5,762 bases of DNA from DAIRVC01 sp036803025 (GCA_036803025.1 DAIRVC010000167.1:1-5762), one strand, 5' to 3'. Positions 1 through 5,550 are shown, counted from the stretch's first letter. Notes: generated by a model not told the origin, from the sequence alone. A program made the numbers and translations.

Positions 1-1
1 G

Positions 2-403
2 GGCGACCGGCTGACCAGCCTGGACATCGTGGATCCGAAGGGCGACCTGTTGGTGGTGACGGCCATGGGCTTCGGCAAGCGCACGCCTCTCTCGGAGTAT
101 GCCGTCAAGGGCCGCGGCACGGGTGGGGTGGTGACGCTGAGCAAGGACAAGCTGGGCACCACCGGCCCGATCGCCGCGGCGCATGTCGTTCATGACGACG
201 ACGACCTGACGATCATCTCCACCGGCGGGATCGTGCTGCGGACCAAGGTCAAGCAGATCAAGCGCGCCAGCCGGGCGACAATGGGCGTCAAGGCGATCGG
301 CTTGCGCGAGGGCGAAAGCGTGGCCTCGGTGGCGCGCATCGCCGCCAAGGACCTGGAGCAGGTCGGCGCTTCCGAAGAGGCCGCTGGTCCTGCCGAAAAG
401 TGA
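2..403 (+). CDS. gyrA: DNA gyrase subunit A, C-terminal end (5' end outside window)
   Basis: The reading frame is open from base 2 and ends at TGA 401-403, giving the last 133 residues. GyrA is the DNA-cleaving subunit of gyrase, the ATP-driven enzyme that introduces negative supercoils. Its C-terminal beta-pinwheel wraps DNA. The visible part matches the last two blades: a blade with GFGKRTPLSEY followed by GRGTGGV, then the ISTGGIVLRTKV strand pair and MGVKAIGLREGESVASVARI, which is the usual closing motif of the GyrA/ParC C-terminal domain. A short acidic tail follows (about 18 residues with several Glu/Asp). ParC is the alternative, but the six-bladed GyrA style and the strong final blade favour GyrA. 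The catalytic tyrosine and the GyrA box lie upstream and cannot be seen. The gene converges on the - strand operon. A hairpin 21 bases after the stop is the likely terminator. Confidence 0.92.
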   Translation, partial: GDRLTSLDIVDPKGDLLVVTAMGFGKRTPLSEYAVKGRGTGGVVTLSKDKLGTTGPIAAAHVVHDDDDLTIISTGGIVLRTKVKQIKRASRATMGVKAIGLREGESVASVARIAAKDLEQVGASEEAAGPAEK

Positions 404-424
404 CCCTTCCGCTTCAGTCCAGAC

Positions 425-449
425 ATCCGGCGCCTTCACGGCGCCGGAT
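425..449 (+). terminator. Hairpin downstream of gyrA, probable terminator
   Basis: A perfect 10-bp inverted repeat (ATCCGGCGCC / GGCGCCGGAT) encloses a 5-base loop TTCAC and begins 21 bases after the gyrA stop. Only a weak T-run follows (CCGTTT), so it is not a textbook intrinsic terminator. Position and stem strength still make transcript-end formation or 3'-end protection the likeliest role. Confidence 0.6.
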
Positions 450-508
450 CCGTTTGCGCGCGTGCTGGAGCACGCCGAGCACGTCTGGCCTGCGGGGTCG
501 ATCGATTC

Positions 509-586
509 CCCCTCACCCTGGCCTCTCCCTCCGGGAGAGGGAGCCGCAACCCTCTCCCCTTCGGGGAGAGGGCTAGGTGGAGATGG
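509..586. repeat. Dispersed GC-rich double-hairpin repeat (REP/MITE-like) in the convergent gap
   Basis: Two adjacent hairpins are visible. Arm CCTCTCCC (522-529) pairs with GGGAGAGG (533-540) around TCC. Arm CCCTCTCCCC (550-559) pairs with GGGGAGAGGG (563-572) around TTC, which also forms a C(TTCG)G tetraloop. The outer flanks, CCTCACCCTGGCC (511-523) and GGCTAGGTGGAG (571-582), are imperfectly complementary, so the whole unit can fold into one cruciform-like structure. This 'CCCTCACCC...CTCTCCC...GGGAGAGGG' style is typical of palindromic intergenic repeats spread through many bacterial genomes. It sits between convergent genes, so it can act as a two-way terminator. The second hairpin abuts the stop codon of the phosphoesterase gene (573-575). 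Outer limits are approximate. Confidence 0.75.
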
Positions 587-2024
587 GTTCCCGGCGGATC
601 CACCGCCCAGCCTGGGGCGCCCTGACCGGCGAGCGTGCCCGGATGTAGTCCTCGATGACCTCACGTGTGATCGTCGGGACCTCGACACGCCCCTGCTGAC
701 CGGCCTCGACCACCAGCAGGGGCGACTCCGCGGAGGTCTCCGCGTCGGTGTGCGCCAGACTATAGGTGCGCTGCGGATCGATGGGCAGGTCACCGACCAG
801 CGCGGCGACGACCCGGCTTCCAACCGGCATGCCCGGGTCAAACTCGACTCGCAGACCGCTGATCTGCAGCCAGCCGACCCGCGGGCCGCGCAGGCCGCCT
901 GGTCGCGACTCGCTCAGCGCAGGATCGAGGCTGCGCTCGAGCAGGTCGAGTATCTGTTGGCCGCGCACTTGCGACACCTCGGGGTTGGCTGTGACGCTCG
1001 AGCACTCGCACAGCTCTCCAAAGGTCAGCTTCCCGGCGCGCAGCCCCTTGTGGAATTGACCGGACATCAGACAGGCGGCCTCGGCCTGCATGCGCTCTCG
1101 CAGTGCGTCGGCTGCCAGGTCGCCCAGGGCGCACTCGGCCCGATCGTCGAGCACCAGATCCTCGAGCAGGTCGCCGATGGGTTGGTCGGCCAGCGCCTCC
1201 ACCTCGCCTCCCGCCTCGGCGATGGCTTCCAGGACCGCGGCGTCGGGGGTCTCACCGGCGTCGACCGGCATGATGCGCGCAGAGCGGGCCAGCACGGCCC
1301 CGTTCGCGGCTTCGAGTTCCAGCTCTACAATTCCCAGATGCTCCGCGTACTGCCCCGCCTGTGCGATCAGAACGCCATTCTCCTCCTGGCCTCTTTCGAG
1401 CAAGTCGTGGGAATGGGCTCCGATGATCAGGTCGATCCCCGGGACGGACTGAGCCAGTGCAATGTCGTCCTTCAGCCCCAGGTGGGATAGGACAACGATC
1501 ACGTCCGCGCCGTCGGCGCGGAGCTGTCGCGCCACCCGTGCGACCGTCTCGTTGGCGTCGGGGAAGTGCAGGCCAAAGGCCTGGTAAATCCCTCCCCACG
1601 GAGCGGTAACGCCGATGACGCCGACTTGCGGGCCCCCCGGCACTGACAGCAGCACCGATTCGCGCAATCCGGCCGCCGGTGGCGCAGAGCCGTCGCGGCA
1701 GTTGCCGGCCAACACCGGGAATGCCAGGCGCGAGACGACCTCGGCCATGGCCTGCGGCCCATAGGTCAGCAGGATGTCGTTCCCCATCGTCATCAGCTCG
1801 TAACCCATGGCGTTCAGGACCCGGGCCAACGCCGCACCCTTCGACAATCCGCACAATCGGTCGCGCCGGTCGAGCGCGTCGCCTGCGTCCCACCAGAACA
1901 CGGCTCGTCCGGCGGCGAGCGCGGCGGCGCGCTGGCGCTTGGCCACGGTGCTCAGTCGGGCCATCGCCTCCAGGCGGCCGTGCATGTCGTTTGTGTGCAG
2001 GATCGTCAGACCGCAGGTCGCCAC
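573..2024 (-). CDS. UshA-like metallophosphoesterase / 5'-nucleotidase family protein with altered active site
   Basis: This 483-residue protein has the two-domain layout of the 5'-nucleotidase family, which hydrolyses nucleotides, UDP-sugars or other phosphoesters. The N-terminal metallophosphatase domain (about 6-240) shows LHTNDMHG (Asp13, His15), WDAGD (Asp49), MGND (Asn82), LSHLG (His181) and GAHSH (His204, His206), so the two-metal site looks complete. The usual GNHE block, whose His is catalytic in UshA, reads GNDILLTYG here, with Asp83 in that place. The C-terminal domain (about 280-483) aligns in outline (ADALRE, LTFGEL, GLRVEFDPG), but the NGGGIR-type substrate-binding segment is replaced by SGQFHKGLRAG (321-331). 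There is no signal peptide: the first beta strand starts at residue 6 and an in-frame stop lies at 2064-2066. A cytoplasmic protein is therefore inferred, unlike most UshA relatives. The GTG start at 2024 is preceded by GAGGAG with 9-base spacing. It lies 81 bases after murI, probably in the same transcript. Family membership is secure; the substrate is unknown. Confidence 0.88.
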   Translation of the reverse strand: MATCGLTILHTNDMHGRLEAMARLSTVAKRQRAAALAAGRAVFWWDAGDALDRRDRLCGLSKGAALARVLNAMGYELMTMGNDILLTYGPQAMAEVVSRLAFPVLAGNCRDGSAPPAAGLRESVLLSVPGGPQVGVIGVTAPWGGIYQAFGLHFPDANETVARVARQLRADGADVIVVLSHLGLKDDIALAQSVPGIDLIIGAHSHDLLERGQEENGVLIAQAGQYAEHLGIVELELEAANGAVLARSARIMPVDAGETPDAAVLEAIAEAGGEVEALADQPIGDLLEDLVLDDRAECALGDLAADALRERMQAEAACLMSGQFHKGLRAGKLTFGELCECSSVTANPEVSQVRGQQILDLLERSLDPALSESRPGGLRGPRVGWLQISGLRVEFDPGMPVGSRVVAALVGDLPIDPQRTYSLAHTDAETSAESPLLVVEAGQQGRVEVPTITREVIEDYIRARSPVRAPQAGRWIRREPIST

Positions 2025-2105
2025 CAGGCAGCGCTCCTCGACAGCTCCAATGTCGGTGGGCGGTCAGCTCGTCGGTGGTGTGCAGCAGCTCGCCGCAGGC
2101 AGGTG

Positions 2106-2927
2106 TCACCCAATCAGACGCAGCCTGCCCTGATCCCAGACGGCGGAGAAAGCCGGACCGGCTGCCCCGATCAAGCGGGCGGCCAGCGTGCGCAGTGCCT
2201 CCGGCGCCCGGCTGCTGACCAAAGCGAGTGCGCCGCCGGCCGGACGCCCGCTGCGCAACTGGCGGTCGTCGAGAACACGGACGGTCTGACGGGCGATGGC
2301 GGGCGACGGATCGATCACCCGAACGCTCGGGCCGGCGATCTCTGCAATCAGGTCGATGACCAGCGGGTAATGCGTACAGGCCAGCACCAGCGTGTCGACC
2401 CGTTGTTCGAGCAGGGGGCGGAGGGCGCGTTCGATGATTGTCCGTGTGTGGGCTGAGTCAAGCTCCCCGGCCTCGATCTGTTCGACCAGGCCGGGCAAGG
2501 TTTGCTGAACCACGCGTACACCGCTGGCGAATCGCTCGACGACCGAGGCGAACAACTCACCCTGAAAGGTCGCCGGTGTTGCCAGTACCCCTACCGCGCC
2601 GGTTCGGGTCGTCTCGGCGGCCGGCTTGACCGCGGGTTCCATGCCGACAAACGGGATCCCCGGGTAGGTGCGGCGCAGGTGGTGCAGCGCAGCCGCCGAG
2701 GCCGTGTTGCAGGCCACCATGATCGCCTTGGCCCCCTGTGCGGCCAGAAACCTCACGATCTCGACGCTGAAGGCGCGCACTTCTTCGAGTGGCCGGGGGC
2801 CGTAAGGGACATGGCCCTGGTCGGCAAAGAAGATCACGTCCTCGCCGGGCAGCCTCTCCCGGACTTCCCGCAGGATTGACAGACCCCCCACGCCCGAGTC
2901 GAACATCCCGATCGGTCGGCTATCCAC
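2106..2927 (-). CDS. murI: Glutamate racemase
   Basis: This 273-residue protein is of normal length for MurI, the cofactor-independent cytoplasmic racemase that converts L-glutamate to D-glutamate for peptidoglycan stem peptides. The family signatures are all present: IGMFDSGVGGLS at 6-17 with the proton-relay Asp10 and Ser11, the substrate loop VPYG at 40-43, the first catalytic cysteine in VACNTASA (Cys73), and the second in LACTHYPL (Cys184, with His186 beside it). The start is GTG, backed by GGAGG (2937-2941) nine bases upstream. It places the FDSGVGG motif at the usual distance from the N-terminus, so the internal ATG eight codons in is less likely. The first 8 bases overlap the end of the C26 hydrolase gene (GTGGATAG contains start and stop), which implies translational coupling. 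A phosphoesterase gene follows 81 bases downstream. Confidence 0.96.
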   Translation of the reverse strand: MDSRPIGMFDSGVGGLSILREVRERLPGEDVIFFADQGHVPYGPRPLEEVRAFSVEIVRFLAAQGAKAIMVACNTASAAALHHLRRTYPGIPFVGMEPAVKPAAETTRTGAVGVLATPATFQGELFASVVERFASGVRVVQQTLPGLVEQIEAGELDSAHTRTIIERALRPLLEQRVDTLVLACTHYPLVIDLIAEIAGPSVRVIDPSPAIARQTVRVLDDRQLRSGRPAGGALALVSSRAPEALRTLAARLIGAAGPAFSAVWDQGRLRLIG

Positions 2928-3648
2928 GGGGCCCAGCCTCCGTCGACGCCGCGGCGACGAACGCCCGGAACAGCGTCAGCATGGCCGGCTCCGATAGCAT
3001 CCGCTCAGGATGCCACTGGACAGCCAGCCCGAACGGATGCCCCGCCAGCTCGAGTGCCTCGACCACCCCGTCGGAGGTGTGGGCCACCGGGAGCAGATTG
3101 GCGCCGAGGCGGCGTGCGGCCTGGTGATGGTAGCTGTTGGCTGTCAGGCTTCTGCTGCCAAGCAAGGTTCCCAGGTGGGAGGATGGGTCGATTTCGACCG
3201 GGTGCAGGGTCGGCTCGGCGCCCTTGGCCGTGGTGTGGCGGAGGCTGCCGGGCAGGTCGCGGGCCAGATCCTGGATCAGGCTTCCTCCCAGCGCGACATT
3301 GACGACCTGCAAGCCGCGACAGATGGCCAGGAAGGGCCGCTGGTGTGCCGCGGCCTGGCGGGCGAGGGCCAGCTCGCGTTCATCCCGCTTAGGGTCAACA
3401 TCGTCCAGCCGGTCGCCGGGCACGTCGCCGTAGAGGCGCGGGTCCAGATCGCCGCCGCCGGCGAAGAGCAAGCCGGCCATGCCGGCAGAGAGGCTATCGA
3501 ATTCGTCCCGATCGAGAGAGGCGGGGAGCAGCACGGGCTCGCCTCCGGCGGCGCGGACAGCCGTCAGGTAGGCGGCCAGCGGCTGATCGGCGGGGGCCAG
3601 CGGCGCCCGACCCTGGGTGATTCCGATTTGAGGCAAGCTCTCTCTCAC
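2920..3648 (-). CDS. Peptidase C26 / gamma-glutamyl-GABA hydrolase-like class I glutamine amidotransferase fold protein
   Basis: The protein has 242 residues from the GTG at 3648. It belongs to the C26 family (PuuD-like gamma-glutamyl-gamma-aminobutyrate hydrolases), cytoplasmic cysteine hydrolases that cut gamma-glutamyl bonds. Visible motifs in order: IGITQG near the N-terminus, the oxyanion-side loop FAGGGDLDPRLYG at about 62-74, the nucleophile elbow AICRGLQVVNVALGG with Cys110, SYHHQA at about 172-177, and VQWHPE with His213 and Glu215. Cys/His/Glu form the expected triad. An in-frame GTG at 3657 would add three residues, but GAGGGG lies directly against it. The same motif is 8 bases from the GTG at 3648, so that start is preferred. 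The gene overlaps murI by 8 bases, which suggests a shared glutamate-related role, perhaps gamma-D-glutamyl peptide turnover; this is inference. The exact substrate cannot be read from the sequence. Its ribosome binding site lies in a hairpin. Confidence 0.9.
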   Translation of the reverse strand: MRESLPQIGITQGRAPLAPADQPLAAYLTAVRAAGGEPVLLPASLDRDEFDSLSAGMAGLLFAGGGDLDPRLYGDVPGDRLDDVDPKRDERELALARQAAAHQRPFLAICRGLQVVNVALGGSLIQDLARDLPGSLRHTTAKGAEPTLHPVEIDPSSHLGTLLGSRSLTANSYHHQAARRLGANLLPVAHTSDGVVEALELAGHPFGLAVQWHPERMLSEPAMLTLFRAFVAAASTEAGPRG

Positions 3649-3654
3649 GCTGGT

Positions 3655-3669
3655 CACCCCTCAGGGGTG
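3655..3669 (-). promoter_or_regulatory. Hairpin sequestering the ribosome binding site of the C26 hydrolase gene
   Basis: On the - strand CACCCC-TGA-GGGGTG forms a perfect 6-bp stem with a 3-base loop. Its right half contains the purine-rich GAGGGG that serves as ribosome binding site for the GTG at 3648, and it includes the alternative GTG at 3657. If formed in the mRNA it should reduce initiation of this gene and, by coupling, of murI. The pairing is seen directly; regulation is inferred. Confidence 0.45.
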
Positions 3670-3686
3670 CGGTCGTGGAATGCAGA

Positions 3687-3719
3687 GCGCCACCCGGCCG
3701 TCAGGGACGTGGGTGGCGC
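3687..3719 (-). terminator. Extended hairpin between rplS and the C26 hydrolase gene (terminator or attenuator)
   Basis: The - strand arms GCGCCACCC and GGGTGGCGC pair over 9 bp. The 15-base loop contains a further 4-bp stem CGTC/GACG around a triloop, so the element is a long, slightly bulged hairpin. It lies 42 bases after the rplS stop. The sequence after it (TCTGCATTCC) is only mildly T-rich. It may partly terminate the rplS transcript and so set read-through into the C26-murI-phosphoesterase genes, for which no separate promoter is visible. Confidence 0.5.
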
Positions 3720-3761
3720 CGGATCATCCCGGTTCGGCCTGGCGACCGCGGCCGGAGTCGA

Positions 3762-4112
3762 TCAGTTCTCGCGTTTTTCCTTCAGGCGGGCACGCTTGCC
3801 GGTTCGCTCGCGCAGATAGTACAGCTGGGCGCGGCGGACGTGCGATCTCTGCGCCACCTCCACCTTCTCGATGCGCGGGGAACGCAGCAGGAAGGTGCGC
3901 TCGACGCCGATGCCGTGCGAGGCCGTGCGCCGAACCGTGAAGTTGGCGTTGTTGCCGCCGCGGCGGAGCCGGATGACTGTCCCGCGGAATTCCTGCACTC
4001 GTTCGCGGCCGCCTTCGGTGATGCGCAAATGCACGCTCACGGTGTCGCCCGGCTGGATATCCGGCACACCTGGATTGGCCTGTGCCTCAACGGCGTTCGC
4101 CGATGTCATCAT
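3762..4112 (-). CDS. rplS: Large ribosomal subunit protein L19 (bL19)
   Basis: The protein has 116 residues, a normal length for bL19, a 50S protein at the interface with the small subunit (intersubunit bridge). The family core is clear: GDTVSVHLRI, then VQEFRGTVIRLRRGG, NFTVRR, GIGVERTFLLRSPRIEKVEV and the basic C-terminal VRRAQLYYLRERTGKRARLKEK. A GTG at 4121 would add three residues. I prefer the ATG at 4112 because AAGGTGA sits at good spacing before it; a second ATG follows at once at 4109. In many bacteria rplS lies in an rpsP-rimM-trmD-rplS cluster. Here it stands between a Nudix gene and the C26-murI genes and has its own promoter (4179-4208) and a structured leader. A low level of read-through into the genes downstream is likely. 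Confidence 0.96.
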   Translation of the reverse strand: MMTSANAVEAQANPGVPDIQPGDTVSVHLRITEGGRERVQEFRGTVIRLRRGGNNANFTVRRTASHGIGVERTFLLRSPRIEKVEVAQRSHVRRAQLYYLRERTGKRARLKEKREN

Positions 4113-4143
4113 GGTTCTCACCTTGCCTTGGTCTATACGTGAG

Positions 4144-4166
4144 CGGACGCCCGTACGGGCGGTCCG
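4144..4166 (-). promoter_or_regulatory. Leader hairpin in the rplS 5' untranslated region
   Basis: Within the predicted 60-base leader, the - strand arms CGGACCGCCCG and CGGGCGTCCG fold into a 9-10 bp stem with one bulged C and a tight GTAC loop. It ends about 30 bases before the start codon. Ribosomal protein genes are often autoregulated through such leaders, and an L19 leader motif is known from Firmicutes. Whether this one binds L19 is not shown. Confidence 0.45.
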
Positions 4167-4178
4167 ATGCAGCGCTAG

Positions 4179-4208
4179 AGTATACCACGGGCCGCGGGCG
4201 AGCGTCCA
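4179..4208 (-). promoter_or_regulatory. Probable sigma-70-type promoter of rplS
   Basis: On the - strand the -10 box TATACT (4179-4184, 5 of 6 to consensus) is preceded, after an 18-base spacer, by TGGACG (4203-4208, 4 of 6 to TTGACA). A start site near 4172 would give a leader of about 60 bases. The AT-rich -10 stands out in a very GC-rich gap. Confidence 0.6.
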
Positions 4209-4218
4209 GGGGCCGCGG
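4189..4218. repeat. Two direct copies of GGGCCGCGG flanking the rplS -35 box
   Basis: Copies lie at 4189-4197, in the spacer between -10 and -35, and at 4210-4218, just upstream of -35. They start 21 bases apart, about two helical turns, and each holds the palindrome CCGCGG. This geometry suits a dimeric regulator, but such strings also arise by chance in GC-rich DNA. Confidence 0.35.
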
Positions 4219-4221
4219 CGG

Positions 4222-4764
4222 TCAGCCGTCAGCGGGCGGGCGCAGCTGTCCCAGTGCCAAGTGAAGCCCGGCCACCGATTTGGCGTCGGGCAGCTCGCCC
4301 TCGCGGAGCAGGGCTTCCACTTCGGCCAGCGTCAAACGCTCGATCTCGAGGACCTCGTCGGCGTCCGGCGGCAGCGGGGCAGGGGTGAGCCCCTGAGCCA
4401 GGAAGAAGTGCATGTACTCCGTCGAGTACCCCGGCGCCAGGTAGCAGGCGCCCAGCAGAGTCAGCCGCGCCGGCGACATACCGATCTCCTCGCGGCACTC
4501 CCGCACCGCACAGGCGCGCGGGTCTTCGTCGGCGGACAGCGTGCCGGCCGGCAGTTCCAGCATGGATTGACCGGGAGGGTGACGGTACTGTCGCACGAAC
4601 CAGATCCTGCCCGCCTCATCGATCGGGACCAGGGCGATCGAGTCGGGGTGGTCGACCACTTCCAACTCGGCCACATGCCCGTTGGGGAAGCGCACCCGGT
4701 CGCGGCGGACGCTCAACGAGCGGCCGCGGTAAACAGTCTCGGAACTCAGGACTTCGATCGTCAT
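4222..4764 (-). CDS. Nudix hydrolase, ADP-ribose pyrophosphatase type
   Basis: The protein has 180 residues from the ATG at 4764. It carries a perfect Nudix box at residues 74-96 (G-x5-E-x7-REC-REE-IGM), with Glu89, Glu92 and Glu93 as metal ligands. The flanking pattern, RQYRH at 58-62 and MLELPAG at 68-74, is that of ADP-ribose pyrophosphatases (NudF-like), Mg-dependent cytoplasmic enzymes that split ADP-ribose into AMP and ribose 5-phosphate. The N-terminal strand region (VYRGRSLSVRRDRVRFPNG) also fits. Upstream in-frame starts exist (ATG 4779, TTG 4791), but TTG abuts the hairpin that ends the previous gene. Only the ATG at 4764 has a purine motif (TGAGG, 5 bases away). No promoter is evident, so it may depend on read-through from the lipoprotein gene. 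Substrate preference within the family is not certain. Confidence 0.9.
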   Translation of the reverse strand: MTIEVLSSETVYRGRSLSVRRDRVRFPNGHVAELEVVDHPDSIALVPIDEAGRIWFVRQYRHPPGQSMLELPAGTLSADEDPRACAVRECREEIGMSPARLTLLGACYLAPGYSTEYMHFFLAQGLTPAPLPPDADEVLEIERLTLAEVEALLREGELPDAKSVAGLHLALGQLRPPADG

Positions 4765-4791
4765 GGGGGCCTCACGCATGTAGGACGACAA

Positions 4792-4819
4792 CGGGGGAAA
4801 GGGCTTCGCCTTTCCCCCG
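4792..4819 (-). terminator. Hairpin terminator after the LysM lipoprotein gene
   Basis: A perfect 11-bp inverted repeat (CGGGGGAAAGG / CCTTTCCCCCG on the + strand) has a 6-base loop and lies 25 bases after the lipoprotein stop. On the - strand it is followed by TTGTCGTCC, a weak U-tract. It separates the lipoprotein gene from the Nudix gene, whose start is only 27 bases further on. Confidence 0.68.
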
Positions 4820-4844
4820 CGGGATTCCGGCTGATGGGTCAGGT

Positions 4845-5528
4845 CTAGGGGATGCGGATCGTCGACCCGGGCGTCAGCGTGTACGGAGCGGCCAGGCCGT
4901 TGGTCGTGGCGATCCCCAGCGGATCTACGTCACCATACTTGCAGGCAACGGAGTAGATCGTGTCGCCGGACAGGACCGAGTAGTTGGTCGGGTGCACGCG
5001 CAGCGCCCGGGCTCCGGGGAAGGATCCCGACTGCGGAATGCGCAGCACAGTCCCCGGCGTGTACAGGTCGCCGTACGCCAGCCCGCTGGCGGAGAGCAGA
5101 TTGTCCGGGTCGACGTTGAATCGGCGAGCGATGCAGTACGGGAACTCGCCTTCCTGCAAGGTGTAGGTCGACGGGCGCACCAGCGGCGTGGATGTCGCCA
5201 GCACGATTGGTGCGCTGGTCGGTGCCGGAGTGGTCGGCGTCGTCGAGGTCGCCAGCGCGCCTGAGGTCGTCAACGGCGCGGCCACCGCCGCCGTCGGCGT
5301 CGCCCCGGTCGTGCCGCCCGAGCCGGAGGCGGCCTGGGCGGTCTGCGTCAGCAACGCGAAGCGGACTGCCTCCATGGTCTGCTGCTGCCAGTTCTCGCCC
5401 TGAGGCGTTTGGCCCTCAGGCACGGCAGAGGCAGGCGGCGTGGAGGCTGAGCGGGTGCAGGCCCCCAAGAGCAGCGCGGCCAGGATCAGACTTGCGAGCA
5501 CCGCGATCCGCAGGTGCCGTGTGGTCAT
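4845..5528 (-). CDS. Lipoprotein with two C-terminal LysM domains
   Basis: The protein has 227 residues from the ATG at 5528, a start fixed by the strong GGAGGAGG ribosome binding site five bases upstream. Residues 1-24 form a lipoprotein signal: basic start, hydrophobic stretch, and a lipobox LGAC ending at Cys24. The protein is therefore expected to be lipid-anchored on the outer face of the membrane. Residues 25-120 are a flexible Ala/Thr/Ser/Pro-rich linker, likely wall-spanning and possibly glycosylated. LysM modules follow at about 121-165 (EGEFPYCIARRFNV...LYTPGTVLRIP) and 182-227 (SGDTIYSVACKYGDV...LTPGSTIRIP); such modules bind N-acetylglucosamine-containing glycans such as peptidoglycan. 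There is no catalytic domain, so a structural, adaptor or glycan-binding role is inferred. Each module holds one cysteine (Cys132, Cys196), which might form a disulfide. It has its own promoter and terminator. The frame stays open upstream to 5717, but that extension has no good start. Confidence 0.9.
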   Translation of the reverse strand: MTTRHLRIAVLASLILAALLLGACTRSASTPPASAVPEGQTPQGENWQQQTMEAVRFALLTQTAQAASGSGGTTGATPTAAVAAPLTTSGALATSTTPTTPAPTSAPIVLATSTPLVRPSTYTLQEGEFPYCIARRFNVDPDNLLSASGLAYGDLYTPGTVLRIPQSGSFPGARALRVHPTNYSVLSGDTIYSVACKYGDVDPLGIATTNGLAAPYTLTPGSTIRIP

Positions 5529-5533
5529 TCGTT

Positions 5534-5541
5534 CCTCCTCC
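5534..5541 (-). promoter_or_regulatory. Strong ribosome binding site of the LysM lipoprotein gene
   Basis: On the - strand GGAGGAGG is followed by AACGA and then ATG at 5528. This is the strongest Shine-Dalgarno sequence in the window. It decides the start over the longer open frame and places the lipoprotein signal exactly at the N-terminus. Confidence 0.85.
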
Positions 5542-5550
5542 AACAACGCA

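Noticed and set aside
462..1490. 342-codon open frame on the + strand
   Set aside because: It lies antisense to the phosphoesterase, begins in the hairpin repeat (Pro/Ser/Gly-rich translation of the repeat), and shows no domain. It is a typical GC-rich shadow.
1252..2109. 285-codon - strand frame whose GTG overlaps the murI stop (GTGA)
   Set aside because: The overlap looks like a coupled start, but the frame is out of phase with the phosphoesterase motifs that begin at residue 6 of the 2024 start, and its own translation is Arg-rich and motif-free.
3010..3819. 269-codon open frame on the + strand
   Set aside because: It is antisense to the C26 hydrolase gene and the end of rplS, both clearly real, and has no recognisable motif or ribosome binding site.
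4765..4791. TTG start for the Nudix gene at 4791
   Set aside because: It abuts the terminator hairpin with no ribosome binding site. The ATG at 4764 has one and matches the usual N-terminus of the family.
3871..4848. 325-codon open frame on the + strand
   Set aside because: It is antisense to rplS and the Nudix gene and runs through their promoter region. It is low-complexity, Arg/Gly/Gln-rich and lacks any family signature.
5399..5420. 7-bp inverted repeat CCTGAGG/CCTCAGG inside the LysM lipoprotein gene
   Set aside because: It lies in the low-complexity linker coding region, where short repeats of this size are expected by chance.
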